The notes below the pieces were generated by a model, which was not told where the DNA came from, made no database searches, and worked only from the letters and a program-made list of their open reading frames with translations. From Gammaproteobacteria bacterium (GTDB taxonomy: Bacteria > Pseudomonadota > Gammaproteobacteria > Pseudomonadales > Azotimanducaceae): a stretch of 64,000 nt of DNA. Each line of letters starts with the position of its first letter. The stretch's first letter is position 1. Shown piece after piece: positions 52,705 to 61,176 of this stretch. The DNA is taken from NCBI GenBank assembly GCA_026706935.1, contig JAPOXV010000026.1, positions 339,721-403,720 of the forward strand, read 5' to 3'. The position numbers and the translations under genes are program-made.

Positions 52705-54936
52705 CTAGCTCGACGTCTCTCCTACAACCTCGGCACTTTGCTTCAACGGCAATCGAACCGTCATACGTGTGAATTTCATGACCTCACTATCGACGGATAC
52801 GTTGCCCCCGTGCGCCCGTACGATGTCCGCTGCGAGTGCCAATCCCAATCCAGTTCCTTCGTCGGTCGGTTTGGTCGTGAAGAAAGGTTGGAAGATCTTC
52901 TCGATCGCCTCTTTCTCTACACCAGTGCCGTTGTCCTCTATCTGAATATCCACGAAGTCCCCTTCAAGCTCCGTACGAATCGTGAGCGTTGGGCTATATG
53001 AATCCCCTTCAGCGTGTTCCAACCGACGCTTGTTGGTCGCATAGCAAGCGTTCATAAACATGTTGAGGAAGACGCGTGCGATGTCGTTCGGAATCGCATC
53101 GATCTCCGGAAGGTCTTCTGCTAACTCTTCCTTGATGTCAAGCTGAAATTCCGAATCAGCCGCACGAGTGCTGTGAAACGCTAGCCGGGCATGTTCCGAT
53201 AGCACCCGATTAATGTCCGTCGGCACCCAATCCGATGCCTCTCTCCCCATCGCTAGCATGTCGCGCACGATTGAATTTGCACGATCACCATGGTCACGAA
53301 TCCGTTGCAAATTACCCGTCAGGTCTTGTTGAATCTCCTCGACAATCCCCTCGTCGCGTTCTTTCTCGTCAACTTCAAGCTCCTCGAATAGCTCCTCGAT
53401 CAGCTCCTGCGACACCTCGGCGAAGTTCATCATGAAGTTAAGCGGGTTCTTGATCTCATGGGCCACGCCTGCCGTGAGCTCACCCATCGCCGCAAGTTTT
53501 TCACGCATGACAATTTGCTGTTGCGCGGCTTTAAGCTGCGTATTCATCTCTTCAAGCTGAGCGTTGCTCTCATTCAATTCCGCGTTAAGTCTCTCAACTT
53601 CATTTAGTCGGAGAGCTTCTAGCGATTTCTTCCGGAACACTTCAAGTGCTTCAGCCATCGTCGCGATTTCGTCTTTACCGTCGATGGGAATGTCGATTTC
53701 TAAATCACCGTCCGCCATCGTATGCATCCTATCGGCCAGCGTATCTACCCGTCGAACGAACTTGCGTAACACAAACTGACGGACGATCAGAGCGACTCCT
53801 ACGATACCCGCGATATTCAATGCGAGAAGTAAGTAAACGGCCACCGTCGTTGCACTCTCTGCTTGACCGGTTGCAGTATTTGTATCAATTGAAGCGGCAT
53901 TTACCAGCGCCTCGCCGCTCGCATAGAGATTCTCAACAATCGCACGATTCGCCACGATAAATTGCTCCTCAAGAGCCTTCAAACGGAGGATCTCCTGTCT
54001 TAACGCGAATCCCCCTTCCGGTCCTTCACCGATCGCGAACAGTTGCTCGAGCGGCCCAAGAACCATCGACACATCCATGTCCCGAGGGATCAGGTTTGCA
54101 TATCGCTCAACCGTCGCCCTGGTCGCTTCGAATCGCTCAAGTAGCGGCACTAACTGGTCCGCATCGGTCTCGTTGAACGCTGCCGCTATCAACTCAGCAG
54201 CGGACTCTAGCGAACTCTCAATCTCACTTAAATGCCGGTAGGTATCAAATTCAGACGTATTGACACCGATCTGGTTACTTGGCGGATCCGACAGGTCACG
54301 ATACCCCGTCACAGCGAAAAAGAGCTGATCGTCGAGTATCTGCTGTAGCTGACCACGCGCTTGGTCCTGCAATCGACTAACTTGATCCATGACGCGATCA
54401 GTCGCCGCTAACAGCTCAAAGCGCCTATTTACGACTGCGATAGACTCTTCGATGTTAGTTCGCATCGCGTTACCGGCTTCAAGCAGCTCAGCCGCTCGTT
54501 CACTGCCGGTTTCCGTTTCCGATATCGTGGAGATGTAACTCTCGAACGCTTCCTGCGTCTCGTACACACTCTGGACGATTGCCCCGAAATCGCTTTGAGT
54601 GGCGGTCGACAAGCGTGGTAGCGACGCTGCTAGTGCGGCGCTCTCTTGCGCGACCTCGAACGCCGAGATCATTTGCGGCACGTTTTCAGAGTTGACCTGC
54701 TGAAGTTTCGTGTCTAAGAACGCGAAAAACACAAACGCCACGGCACTCGCGAATAGCGTTATAAGAGCAGCGCCGATGAAATAGAACACTAGCCGGGTGG
54801 ATATTCGCTCGCGCGACCCCCACAGGCGACGGATGAACGGAATCGATTCGTCACCCATTAATGACGTGGATGCTCGGCGACTCATGGCGCTAGATTCCTC
54901 GGCAGTAGACGCCGTAGCGTCTTGTTGATTAGCCAT
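52705..54936 (-). CDS. Membrane sensor histidine kinase with large periplasmic domain
   Basis: 743 residues: transmembrane 1 at about 49-74, a helical periplasmic domain of about 290 residues, transmembrane 2 at about 372-394, HAMP, a coiled coil with E/Q/L heptads, HisKA with the phosphorylated His in 'GVAHEIKNPLNFMMN' (about 497) and a C-terminal HATPase ('DNGTGVEKEAI', 'FFTTKPTDEGTGLGL'). No response regulator gene is near. It is the last gene of the RsbW-like ATPase / binding protein / kinase set and starts 15 bases after the binding-protein stop with an AGGGA ribosome-binding site, so I infer that the binding protein delivers its ligand to this kinase. Confidence 0.92.
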   Translation of the reverse strand: MANQQDATASTAEESSAMSRRASTSLMGDESIPFIRRLWGSRERISTRLVFYFIGAALITLFASAVAFVFFAFLDTKLQQVNSENVPQMISAFEVAQESAALAASLPRLSTATQSDFGAIVQSVYETQEAFESYISTISETETGSERAAELLEAGNAMRTNIEESIAVVNRRFELLAATDRVMDQVSRLQDQARGQLQQILDDQLFFAVTGYRDLSDPPSNQIGVNTSEFDTYRHLSEIESSLESAAELIAAAFNETDADQLVPLLERFEATRATVERYANLIPRDMDVSMVLGPLEQLFAIGEGPEGGFALRQEILRLKALEEQFIVANRAIVENLYASGEALVNAASIDTNTATGQAESATTVAVYLLLALNIAGIVGVALIVRQFVLRKFVRRVDTLADRMHTMADGDLEIDIPIDGKDEIATMAEALEVFRKKSLEALRLNEVERLNAELNESNAQLEEMNTQLKAAQQQIVMREKLAAMGELTAGVAHEIKNPLNFMMNFAEVSQELIEELFEELEVDEKERDEGIVEEIQQDLTGNLQRIRDHGDRANSIVRDMLAMGREASDWVPTDINRVLSEHARLAFHSTRAADSEFQLDIKEELAEDLPEIDAIPNDIARVFLNMFMNACYATNKRRLEHAEGDSYSPTLTIRTELEGDFVDIQIEDNGTGVEKEAIEKIFQPFFTTKPTDEGTGLGLALAADIVRAHGGNVSVDSEVMKFTRMTVRLPLKQSAEVVGETSS

Positions 54937-54951
54937 CTACGAATCCCTGAG

Positions 54952-56148
54952 CTACTGCACCGCCTGATAGGTCTGGTCGTCGCCAATCATGGTGAGGAAT
55001 ACCTGATCTGACCCTTGATTGTCCGTCTCACCAAATTGCAGACTAAACCCGTCAAGATCATCGAAGGTCATATTGCGCATCGCTTCCATGAACTTTGCAC
55101 GCGTGAGTTCGCGACCGGCTTCCTCAAGAAGGCTAATCGTCATGCGTCCTGCTAAATAGCCTTCGAATGACACAAATCCCATTTCTGCCAATGGGTCGTA
55201 TTTACGCAGAGCTTCACGGTATTGCCAAGCGATGAGCAGCTCTTTGCTGTCCGGTGTCGGCACGACTTGACTTACGTACACTCCCTTGCCTTGTTCACCA
55301 AGCGCACTCGCAAGCGCTTGACTGCCAACGAACGAGATGGTGAAGAACACGCTATCAAGGCTGAGTTTTTTCGCCCAAAGGATGAATTCCGCAGTTGGTG
55401 CGTACGCGCCGATGATCACGATAGCCTCTGGATCAGTTTTTGCGACATCCAGGAGCGCCGTCTTAACAGCTTTCGTATTGCGTGGATAAGCGCCTATCCC
55501 GACAAGCTCGCGGCCTAGTGCGGCCATCGCCTTCTGAACGCCCTGCAAACCAACTTGGCCGTATGAATCGTTTTGATACACGACAGCTATGCGGGTCACA
55601 TCAAGCGTGTCCGTTAAGTACTCGACGATGCGGCTGGTTTCCTGATCGTACGAAGCGCGTAAATTGACTGAATAGGACGTCGCGTCGCGTAAAAACCCCG
55701 CGCCGGTAAATGGCGCTATATAAGGCACTTTCGCTGCATCTGCGATCGGTAGTGCGGCACGGGACGTCGGTGTTCCAACGCCACCGATCAGCGCGAAGAC
55801 GTGATCCTCTTCAAGGAGCGCACGAGAATTCACAATGGCTAATTCAGGCTCGTAGCCGTCGTTACGCTGAACGAGCTTAAGTTCGCGACCATAGACACCA
55901 CCCGTCGCATTTACTTCCGAAAACGCCGCCTTTATGCCCAAATTCATACCGCGTCCCAATGCTGCTGCGGGACCTTCGAACGCTGCGGATTGGCCAAACA
56001 GAATTTGGGATTCGGAGACGCCAGGTACAACCTCAGATGAGTCGCCACCTGGCGATTCTTGTGCCAACACACTCAAACCTAGTAGAGCCAATACACAGCA
56101 GATAGCTTGTCGGCTCACGTCGCCTCTCATTCCGATACGTGCGTCCAT
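54952..56148 (-). CDS. Periplasmic solute-binding protein, signalling-associated
   Basis: 398 residues with a Sec signal (about 12-30, ending near L-A-Q). Type I periplasmic-binding fold of the branched-chain amino-acid family ('GVSESQILFGQSAAFEGPA', 'GGVYGREL', 'RNDGYEPE', 'GGVGTPTSR'), paralogous to the protein encoded at 21706. It lies between an RsbW-like ATPase gene and a histidine kinase, with no ABC permease genes nearby, which favours a sensory role over transport. Ligand unknown. Confidence 0.9.
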   Translation of the reverse strand: MDARIGMRGDVSRQAICCVLALLGLSVLAQESPGGDSSEVVPGVSESQILFGQSAAFEGPAAALGRGMNLGIKAAFSEVNATGGVYGRELKLVQRNDGYEPELAIVNSRALLEEDHVFALIGGVGTPTSRAALPIADAAKVPYIAPFTGAGFLRDATSYSVNLRASYDQETSRIVEYLTDTLDVTRIAVVYQNDSYGQVGLQGVQKAMAALGRELVGIGAYPRNTKAVKTALLDVAKTDPEAIVIIGAYAPTAEFILWAKKLSLDSVFFTISFVGSQALASALGEQGKGVYVSQVVPTPDSKELLIAWQYREALRKYDPLAEMGFVSFEGYLAGRMTISLLEEAGRELTRAKFMEAMRNMTFDDLDGFSLQFGETDNQGSDQVFLTMIGDDQTYQAVQ

Positions 56149-56214
56149 ACTGATGTCGTCAGATGCTTGGTGAATCTTCTCGTCACGCGTTCGACGAGCT
56201 GAGGGTTCATCGTG

Positions 56215-56634
56215 TCAAGTAAGATGCTTCACTAGCTTGAGATGGTTCTTGCCGTCGCTGTATTCATAATCAAATTCGTTCATATAGGCACGTACCAGCG
56301 TCCAACCCTTCCCACCGATTTCGAGCTCTTCGATTGTGTCGGCTTCGTTATGATGCGGGTCAACATTCAACGGGTTGAATTCCTTCCCATCGTCGATCAA
56401 CGTTAGCTCGATACGCCCTTCTTCGTATGCAACCGTGACGAAAATCTCATGTAAGTCATCGTCGTCATACCCGTAGCTCACGATATTTGTGAACAGTTCC
56501 TCCACGACAAGTCGGATTTGAAAGACGTCAGAGAACGAAAGGTCTAGTTGCTCCGTGAACTCTTCGATCGCCGTGTCAACTCGCTGGATTTCGTCGAGAC
56601 GATTCTCGAGTCGAACAGTAAGTTTCCCCGCCAA
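56215..56634 (-). CDS. RsbW-like ATP-binding (GHKL) regulatory protein
   Basis: 139 residues, a stand-alone HATPase_c domain. N-box 'VVEELFTNIVSYGYDD', G1 'LIDDGKEFNP' and the G2 region 'EIGGKGWTLVRAYM' match anti-sigma-factor kinases of the RsbW/SpoIIAB type, though the same fold occurs in other regulators. The start is TTG with AAGGAG somewhat far upstream. First gene of the three-gene minus-strand set with the binding protein and the histidine kinase. It has no own sensor domain, so it probably switches a partner (sigma factor, anti-anti-sigma factor or the kinase). Confidence 0.85.
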   Translation of the reverse strand: MAGKLTVRLENRLDEIQRVDTAIEEFTEQLDLSFSDVFQIRLVVEELFTNIVSYGYDDDDLHEIFVTVAYEEGRIELTLIDDGKEFNPLNVDPHHNEADTIEELEIGGKGWTLVRAYMNEFDYEYSDGKNHLKLVKHLT

Positions 56635-56885
56635 ATTTCTCGCTGCTCCTTACGCGAACGACCACAGATGTCGGTCATAGCGACCTAACTGCCTGTCACG
56701 CTAATTCTATTGTTGCGCTGAAATCCACCGAATACGACACCCGAAGGTCTAGGAAGGTTTTGTCGGTTCAGCACATTTCACGGCAGGTCTCATAAGATCT
56801 TCGAGGCGTGAATGTACTCACCCGCTATTTCAAAATAGCTAAGCTATCGATAAGCGATGCTTTAAACAACCCTCGATACGCCTAA

Positions 56886-57434
56886 TTGCGAAATCCCGTA
56901 GTCAACATCCCAAATGTTCTATCTGTTCTGAGGGGCTTGTGTGCACCTGTTTTTCTTTGGGCCGTTTTATCGGAATCCTGGCTTATCGCGTTTAGCGTGA
57001 CGGGCTATGCTGTCGTTAGTGACCTTATCGACGGGCCAATTGCGCGACGCCTGAGTCAGGCAACGGCTCTCGGAACCCGAATCGACCACACAGCCGATTT
57101 CATATTTTCATTTACCGGACTAGCGAGTCTGGCGATACATGATGACGCCGTCGTGCCTGCCGCCCTTCCTCTTCTACAGCTCTGTGCATTTCTCGAATAT
57201 ACCTACACTGGACCACAGTCTCACACGTCGCTTTTACCAAGTCGCCTCGGGAGATACAACGGCATTCTGTATTTCGTCGTTGTCGCCACGGTGACAACTC
57301 AATATGCGCTTCACCTCGATTGGATTCCTTCGACATCGATTTTTGCCTTCTGTTGGCTCCTGGTTGCTTCGACCGGTGTTTCGATGTTGTTTCGGATCGC
57401 AACGCGGGTTCGAAAGAAGCAGGATGGTCAGTGA
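56886..57434 (+). CDS. CDP-alcohol phosphatidyltransferase family protein
   Basis: 182 residues with several transmembrane helices. The signature D46-x2-D49-G50-x2-A53-R54-x8-G63-x3-D67-x3-D71 is complete, so catalysis should be intact: transfer of a phosphatidyl group from CDP-diacylglycerol to an alcohol, or the reverse phospho-alcohol transfer. The acceptor is not deducible. The start is TTG at 56886. The stop overlaps the start of a cysteine-rich exported protein (GTGA), so the two are made together. Confidence 0.88.
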   Translation: MRNPVVNIPNVLSVLRGLCAPVFLWAVLSESWLIAFSVTGYAVVSDLIDGPIARRLSQATALGTRIDHTADFIFSFTGLASLAIHDDAVVPAALPLLQLCAFLEYTYTGPQSHTSLLPSRLGRYNGILYFVVVATVTTQYALHLDWIPSTSIFAFCWLLVASTGVSMLFRIATRVRKKQDGQ

Positions 57435-58420
57435 ATCTGTCAGGTCAGTCGCAATCGTTTTTACATCGATACGTATTGCAATGCACGCAGCTCGTATGCC
57501 TCTCGCTCGTACTTTGCGATGTCGGCAGTATTTCACGCGCGCAGTTCGTCGAAGACGGACGTATTAACCCCTCTGCGTTGGCTGAGCGTCTACGGGATAC
57601 AAACCTGGTTAACGGTTTCGAGATCTATGCACAGCTCGAACTCGTAGGACCGAATTCTCGCCTACAGTCAAACCCGAATATACAGACCACGAGCGAGTTC
57701 TCTACCGCAAATCCGTACAGACCGCGTTACCTCCAGAATTTCGAACGCTTTGAAGACATAGCTGACAGTCTTCCGCGCAACGAGCGCAGTTACGATGTGA
57801 ACGAATCGAAGCAAAGTTTGACGTTCTTCGGTCAAGAACCGGTATTTCGGTGGTACAGCTCCCTGCATACGAACACCGAGGTTTGTGGCGTGAGATTTGT
57901 CGACTCGCGTCGACGTGCTTATGAACTCAGAACGTTTTCAAGTCTACACGAGGCTACGGCAAATGGATATCTAATTACCCACCGATATCACTGCGGAACA
58001 TGCTCCTCGCTCAAGAACCTTGCCGTTTACTTGGCTAAACCGGATCTAACGACCCCCGCCCGATCCTGCGCGCGCAGGTTAACGCTCAAAGGCATTAAAG
58101 ATTGCCTAGTAGAAACGATCGGATTTGAAGCGCAATGTTCCGAAACATGGGCATACAACGTCGCACACACCAAGCGCCAATGCATGACAGCATGCATCAA
58201 ACACTACGGTCTTTGGCGTGTTCTTAGAAATGACATGGCAGGATCATACGTCGATAACGCCGGACGCCTGAATCCCTGCCTTGCGTGCGACGAATACGTC
58301 TCTGGACCTGGTTTCCAGTATGCGGCAGGACGTACACGACGTGCTTCAGGATTGATCTCGGCGATTGAACGCGCGAGTGCCGAAATCTATCCCGTTGACC
58401 ACAGTCTGTATTTCAAATAG
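57431..58420 (+). CDS. Cysteine-rich exported protein of unknown function
   Basis: 329 residues from the GTG at 57431 that overlaps the CDP-alcohol gene stop; a longer frame upstream runs inside that gene. A signal peptide-like stretch (about 15-35) precedes the mature part. At least eight cysteines occur in the second half, including C-x2-C ('HCGTCSS'), 'CARR', 'DCLVE', 'QCSETW', 'QCMTAC' and 'CLACDEY'. I do not recognise the family. Translational coupling to a phosphatidyltransferase suggests a membrane- or envelope-linked role (inference). Confidence 0.65.
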   Translation: MNLSGQSQSFLHRYVLQCTQLVCLSLVLCDVGSISRAQFVEDGRINPSALAERLRDTNLVNGFEIYAQLELVGPNSRLQSNPNIQTTSEFSTANPYRPRYLQNFERFEDIADSLPRNERSYDVNESKQSLTFFGQEPVFRWYSSLHTNTEVCGVRFVDSRRRAYELRTFSSLHEATANGYLITHRYHCGTCSSLKNLAVYLAKPDLTTPARSCARRLTLKGIKDCLVETIGFEAQCSETWAYNVAHTKRQCMTACIKHYGLWRVLRNDMAGSYVDNAGRLNPCLACDEYVSGPGFQYAAGRTRRASGLISAIERASAEIYPVDHSLYFK

Positions 58421-58478
58421 TGCGATATCCGTACCATAATCGCGTTTCATATCTCGGCGCATCGACGGAGATCAAAGA

Positions 58479-59051
58479 ATGAGTAATGAAGTAACCAAGC
58501 AGAAGCTCGGCGAGCTCTATCAGCAGCTCATGGAAGTGCGCAATTCAATGCTTGAACTTCAGAAAGGCATCGAACCCGAACCCGTCGAGGACTACGAACT
58601 CGACACACTTGAAGGTAAGCGCCCAGTCTCCTCTTTCTTTGGCGATCATGACACGCTTTTCTTGATTCACAATATGGGATCTCATTGCGTTTACTGCACG
58701 GTATGGGCTGATGGGTTCAATGGTGTCATCGACCACCTTCAAGATCGCGCGGGATTCGTCCTAACCAGTCCAGAGTCTCCTGAAAAGCAACAGGAATTCG
58801 CGAAAGCTCGCGGATGGCGTTTCCCCTTGGCCTCTGTGGCAAACTCCACGCTTGCTGCTGATTTCGGGTACCACCTCGAGAGTGGTGAGTTCATGCCGGG
58901 GACCACCGTACTAAGGAAAACCGACGATGGCTCCATCGCAAAGGTCGCAGATACGCCTTTCGGACCAGGGGATCCGTACTGTGCAGTATTCAACCTGTTC
59001 GACTTAATCCCAGAGGGATCTGGGAACTGGCAACCGAAATTAGTCTATTGA
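58479..59051 (+). CDS. DUF899 family thioredoxin-like protein
   Basis: 190 residues. Thioredoxin-like fold ('TLFLIHNMGSHCVYCTVWADGFNG') with two cysteines in C-x2-C at the expected position, then 'FVLTSPESPEKQQEFAKARGW' (shown in parts) and 'GPGDPYCAVFNLFDL' at the end. DUF899 proteins are usually cytoplasmic and of unknown substrate. It has a GGAG ribosome-binding site. Its stop is one base from the stop of the convergent membrane-protein gene. Confidence 0.85.
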   Translation: MSNEVTKQKLGELYQQLMEVRNSMLELQKGIEPEPVEDYELDTLEGKRPVSSFFGDHDTLFLIHNMGSHCVYCTVWADGFNGVIDHLQDRAGFVLTSPESPEKQQEFAKARGWRFPLASVANSTLAADFGYHLESGEFMPGTTVLRKTDDGSIAKVADTPFGPGDPYCAVFNLFDLIPEGSGNWQPKLVY

Positions 59052-59052
59052 G

Positions 59053-60036
59053 TTAAGCCGACTCGTCAAATAACTCCTTGTTGGCCTTTGGTAGAAACAA
59101 CAGGCCGATCGAAGCGTTGAACAGCACGAAAAACGTGTGCATGAACAAACTAAAGACGCCCACTTCCGGATAATCAGGAAACAACGCGGTCCATAGCAGT
59201 AACGCACCCGCATGAAACGGTAGCGGAAGTGCAGCAGCGAGGAAGATTAACGGTAGGAAAACAAGCAGCTGTCCGAAGCTCGCCTCGACATTGAACAACC
59301 CTAATGCGACCCAATATACAACAACCGCACCAATCAGATTTGGCGCCTTATAAAGTACGATCAGCGCATAGTGTTTAAGTCGCGCTTCTCGAAATGCCCG
59401 TAGATAGCGGTGGTTTCGTATATTCAGGTCTTGCAGAAATAATCCGCGAAAAAACGAAATCCAAACCACCAAGAACACGAACGCAGTAACAAAAACGGTG
59501 GGAAGGATCACGTCGAGCGGTAATAGTGTTGAAGCTTCTATGACGTACTCGAAGTAAAGAATCAAACCAATCACTGAAAACAGCAGCAGCTGGTATATCT
59601 CCATGAGCCCTAAGAAGAACATCGTCGAGAGAGTTTCCCAACCTGGAGTTTTGTGACGCCTAAGTAAATAAAGCGTCATCGCGCCCTTCCCGACTTGCTC
59701 ATTGAGTAGCGAAAGGATGTATGCAGATGCTCGAATCGGCAGCATGTCGCGATACCTGAGCGATGGCGCGTTAAACCAGCGTACTGCACGCCAAGTAACG
59801 TTTGAGTCAATGAGAAAGAAAAACACCGAATACGGCATCATGATCGCGAACCAGACCAACCAGTTCACGTCGCCGAGAAAGTCCAGTAAGTACCCAAGAA
59901 GCGTCAATCCTTCAAACGCCGCTGCAGCGTTCAATCGACTCAACACCAAGTAGAAACAGCCAGCCGCAAGCAGCCAACTTACTGCTTTGAGAAGAAAACT
60001 AGGCGCCCGACGCTTCGCGATTGATTGTTCCGACAT
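59053..60036 (-). CDS. YbhN/LPG-synthase-type integral membrane protein
   Basis: 327 residues from the ATG at 60036; the frame extends upstream to 60261 but the N-terminus there is implausible and overlaps the next gene. It has about eight transmembrane helices with 'ILSLLNEQVGKGAMTLYLLRR' and 'LPLIFLAAALPLPFHAGALLLW' style motifs of the flippase-like (YbhN/UPF0104) family, whose members may move lipids or polysaccharide intermediates. Substrate unknown. Convergent to DUF899 with a single base between stops. Confidence 0.8.
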   Translation of the reverse strand: MSEQSIAKRRAPSFLLKAVSWLLAAGCFYLVLSRLNAAAAFEGLTLLGYLLDFLGDVNWLVWFAIMMPYSVFFFLIDSNVTWRAVRWFNAPSLRYRDMLPIRASAYILSLLNEQVGKGAMTLYLLRRHKTPGWETLSTMFFLGLMEIYQLLLFSVIGLILYFEYVIEASTLLPLDVILPTVFVTAFVFLVVWISFFRGLFLQDLNIRNHRYLRAFREARLKHYALIVLYKAPNLIGAVVVYWVALGLFNVEASFGQLLVFLPLIFLAAALPLPFHAGALLLWTALFPDYPEVGVFSLFMHTFFVLFNASIGLLFLPKANKELFDESA

Positions 60037-60127
60037 GCTTATATCCAACGCTTCAAGCCGAATTATCGGCCTCGAATTCACGACCATACAATAGCCCGAA
60101 TTCGTCGCCCCAAAGGAGCTAGACTCA

Positions 60128-61093
60128 ATGCAGACAGGCGCATTTACAGGATTCGAAGTAGAAATCCGAGATCCTGGCATTGCATGGATCAAGTTCAACA
60201 CGCCTGAACGCTTGAATGGCTTAACGCAGCCTATCAAACGCGACCTTGTTGAAACGATCATCCAAGCTCAAATGGATAACGCTGTTCGTATTCTGGTGTT
60301 TACCGGCGAGGGACGCGCGTTTTGCGCAGGCGACGACATTTCGGGTCAAAATAAACCAATAGGTGGTGAGCCGCTCGTCCCGCCGATTCCGCCCGGCCAC
60401 GACACCGAAATCGGCACGTACGAAGGACTTCGACATCTATCGCAAGCAGTGAATGTCGCAATTCGGAGTTGTGACAAGCTCTCGATCGCAGCTATTAACG
60501 GTGTTGCAGTTCAGACAGGCATGACCTTAGCACTGGCTTGTGACTATCGCATTGCAGCCGCTGGTGCTCGCATCGGAAGTGCAACACTTCGATTTGGACT
60601 GCTACCTGATGAAGGCGGTCAGTACCTCATGGTCCAATTGATTGGCATCGCAAAAACCATCGATTTCCTGATGCGCAAGCGCATCGTACTCGCCGAAGAA
60701 GCGCTTGATCTAGGTCTGCTCCATGATGTAGTGCCGGGTGACGAACTTGAATCCCACGTTATGGCGTTAGCCGAAGAGCTCGCGAATGGCCCGCAAGTTG
60801 CGATGCGCTTGTTGAAGCGCTCCGTCTATAACGCGTACGAGATGTCGTGGGAACAGTCGCTGGATGAGATCGCCGCAAAAACGGCGGTGTCCGATCATCA
60901 TCCCGATGCTCGTGAGGGCGGCACGGCGTTTCGAGAGAAGCGTTCACCAAACTTTAACGCATGGTTGAGCGATGGTCGGGACGCAGACTTAGCTGCTTTT
61001 CGCGCCAGCTACCAACGGATGCTACGAGAGGCGCGCCGTCTCGGTCTCGACGACGCGAACATTCGCGCATTAGCGGACGAGTATCCCTTGTAA
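60128..61093 (+). CDS. Enoyl-CoA hydratase/isomerase family protein
   Basis: 321 residues. Crotonase fold: 'FTGEGRAFCAGDDISG' (oxyanion-hole Gly), 'AAINGVAVQTGMTLALACDYRIA' (shown in parts) and catalytic-position Glu in 'LLPDEGGQYLM'. It has an extra C-terminal stretch of about 50 residues ('RDADLAAFRASYQRMLREARRLG') beyond the usual 260. AAAGGAG ribosome-binding site nine bases upstream. Acts on acyl-CoA substrates; the exact one is not deducible. Confidence 0.9.
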   Translation: MQTGAFTGFEVEIRDPGIAWIKFNTPERLNGLTQPIKRDLVETIIQAQMDNAVRILVFTGEGRAFCAGDDISGQNKPIGGEPLVPPIPPGHDTEIGTYEGLRHLSQAVNVAIRSCDKLSIAAINGVAVQTGMTLALACDYRIAAAGARIGSATLRFGLLPDEGGQYLMVQLIGIAKTIDFLMRKRIVLAEEALDLGLLHDVVPGDELESHVMALAEELANGPQVAMRLLKRSVYNAYEMSWEQSLDEIAAKTAVSDHHPDAREGGTAFREKRSPNFNAWLSDGRDADLAAFRASYQRMLREARRLGLDDANIRALADEYPL

Positions 61094-61094
61094 G

Positions 61095-61159
61095 TCTGCC
61101 TCGTTATTGGATTCGGCAAGAGCGACGACCAGGATCGCCGCTCTTGCCTACGAGGCAGA
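61095..61159. terminator. Nested palindrome between convergent genes, likely bidirectional terminator
   Basis: TCTGCCTCGT (61095-61104) pairs with ACGAGGCAGA (61150-61159), and inside it GGCAAGAGCG (61115-61124) pairs with CGCTCTTGCC (61139-61148), both perfect over ten bases, with a 14-base loop. It sits right after the enoyl-CoA hydratase stop and before the convergent glutamine synthetase stop, where a bidirectional terminator is expected. No long T-tract follows. Confidence 0.55.
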
Positions 61160-61176
61160 TCGTGAGACGTTAGCGG

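Noticed and set aside
57320-57430. Upstream extension of the cysteine-rich protein
   Set aside because: It would lie inside the CDP-alcohol transferase gene; the GTG at 57431 overlapping the stop gives a normal coupling and keeps the signal peptide.
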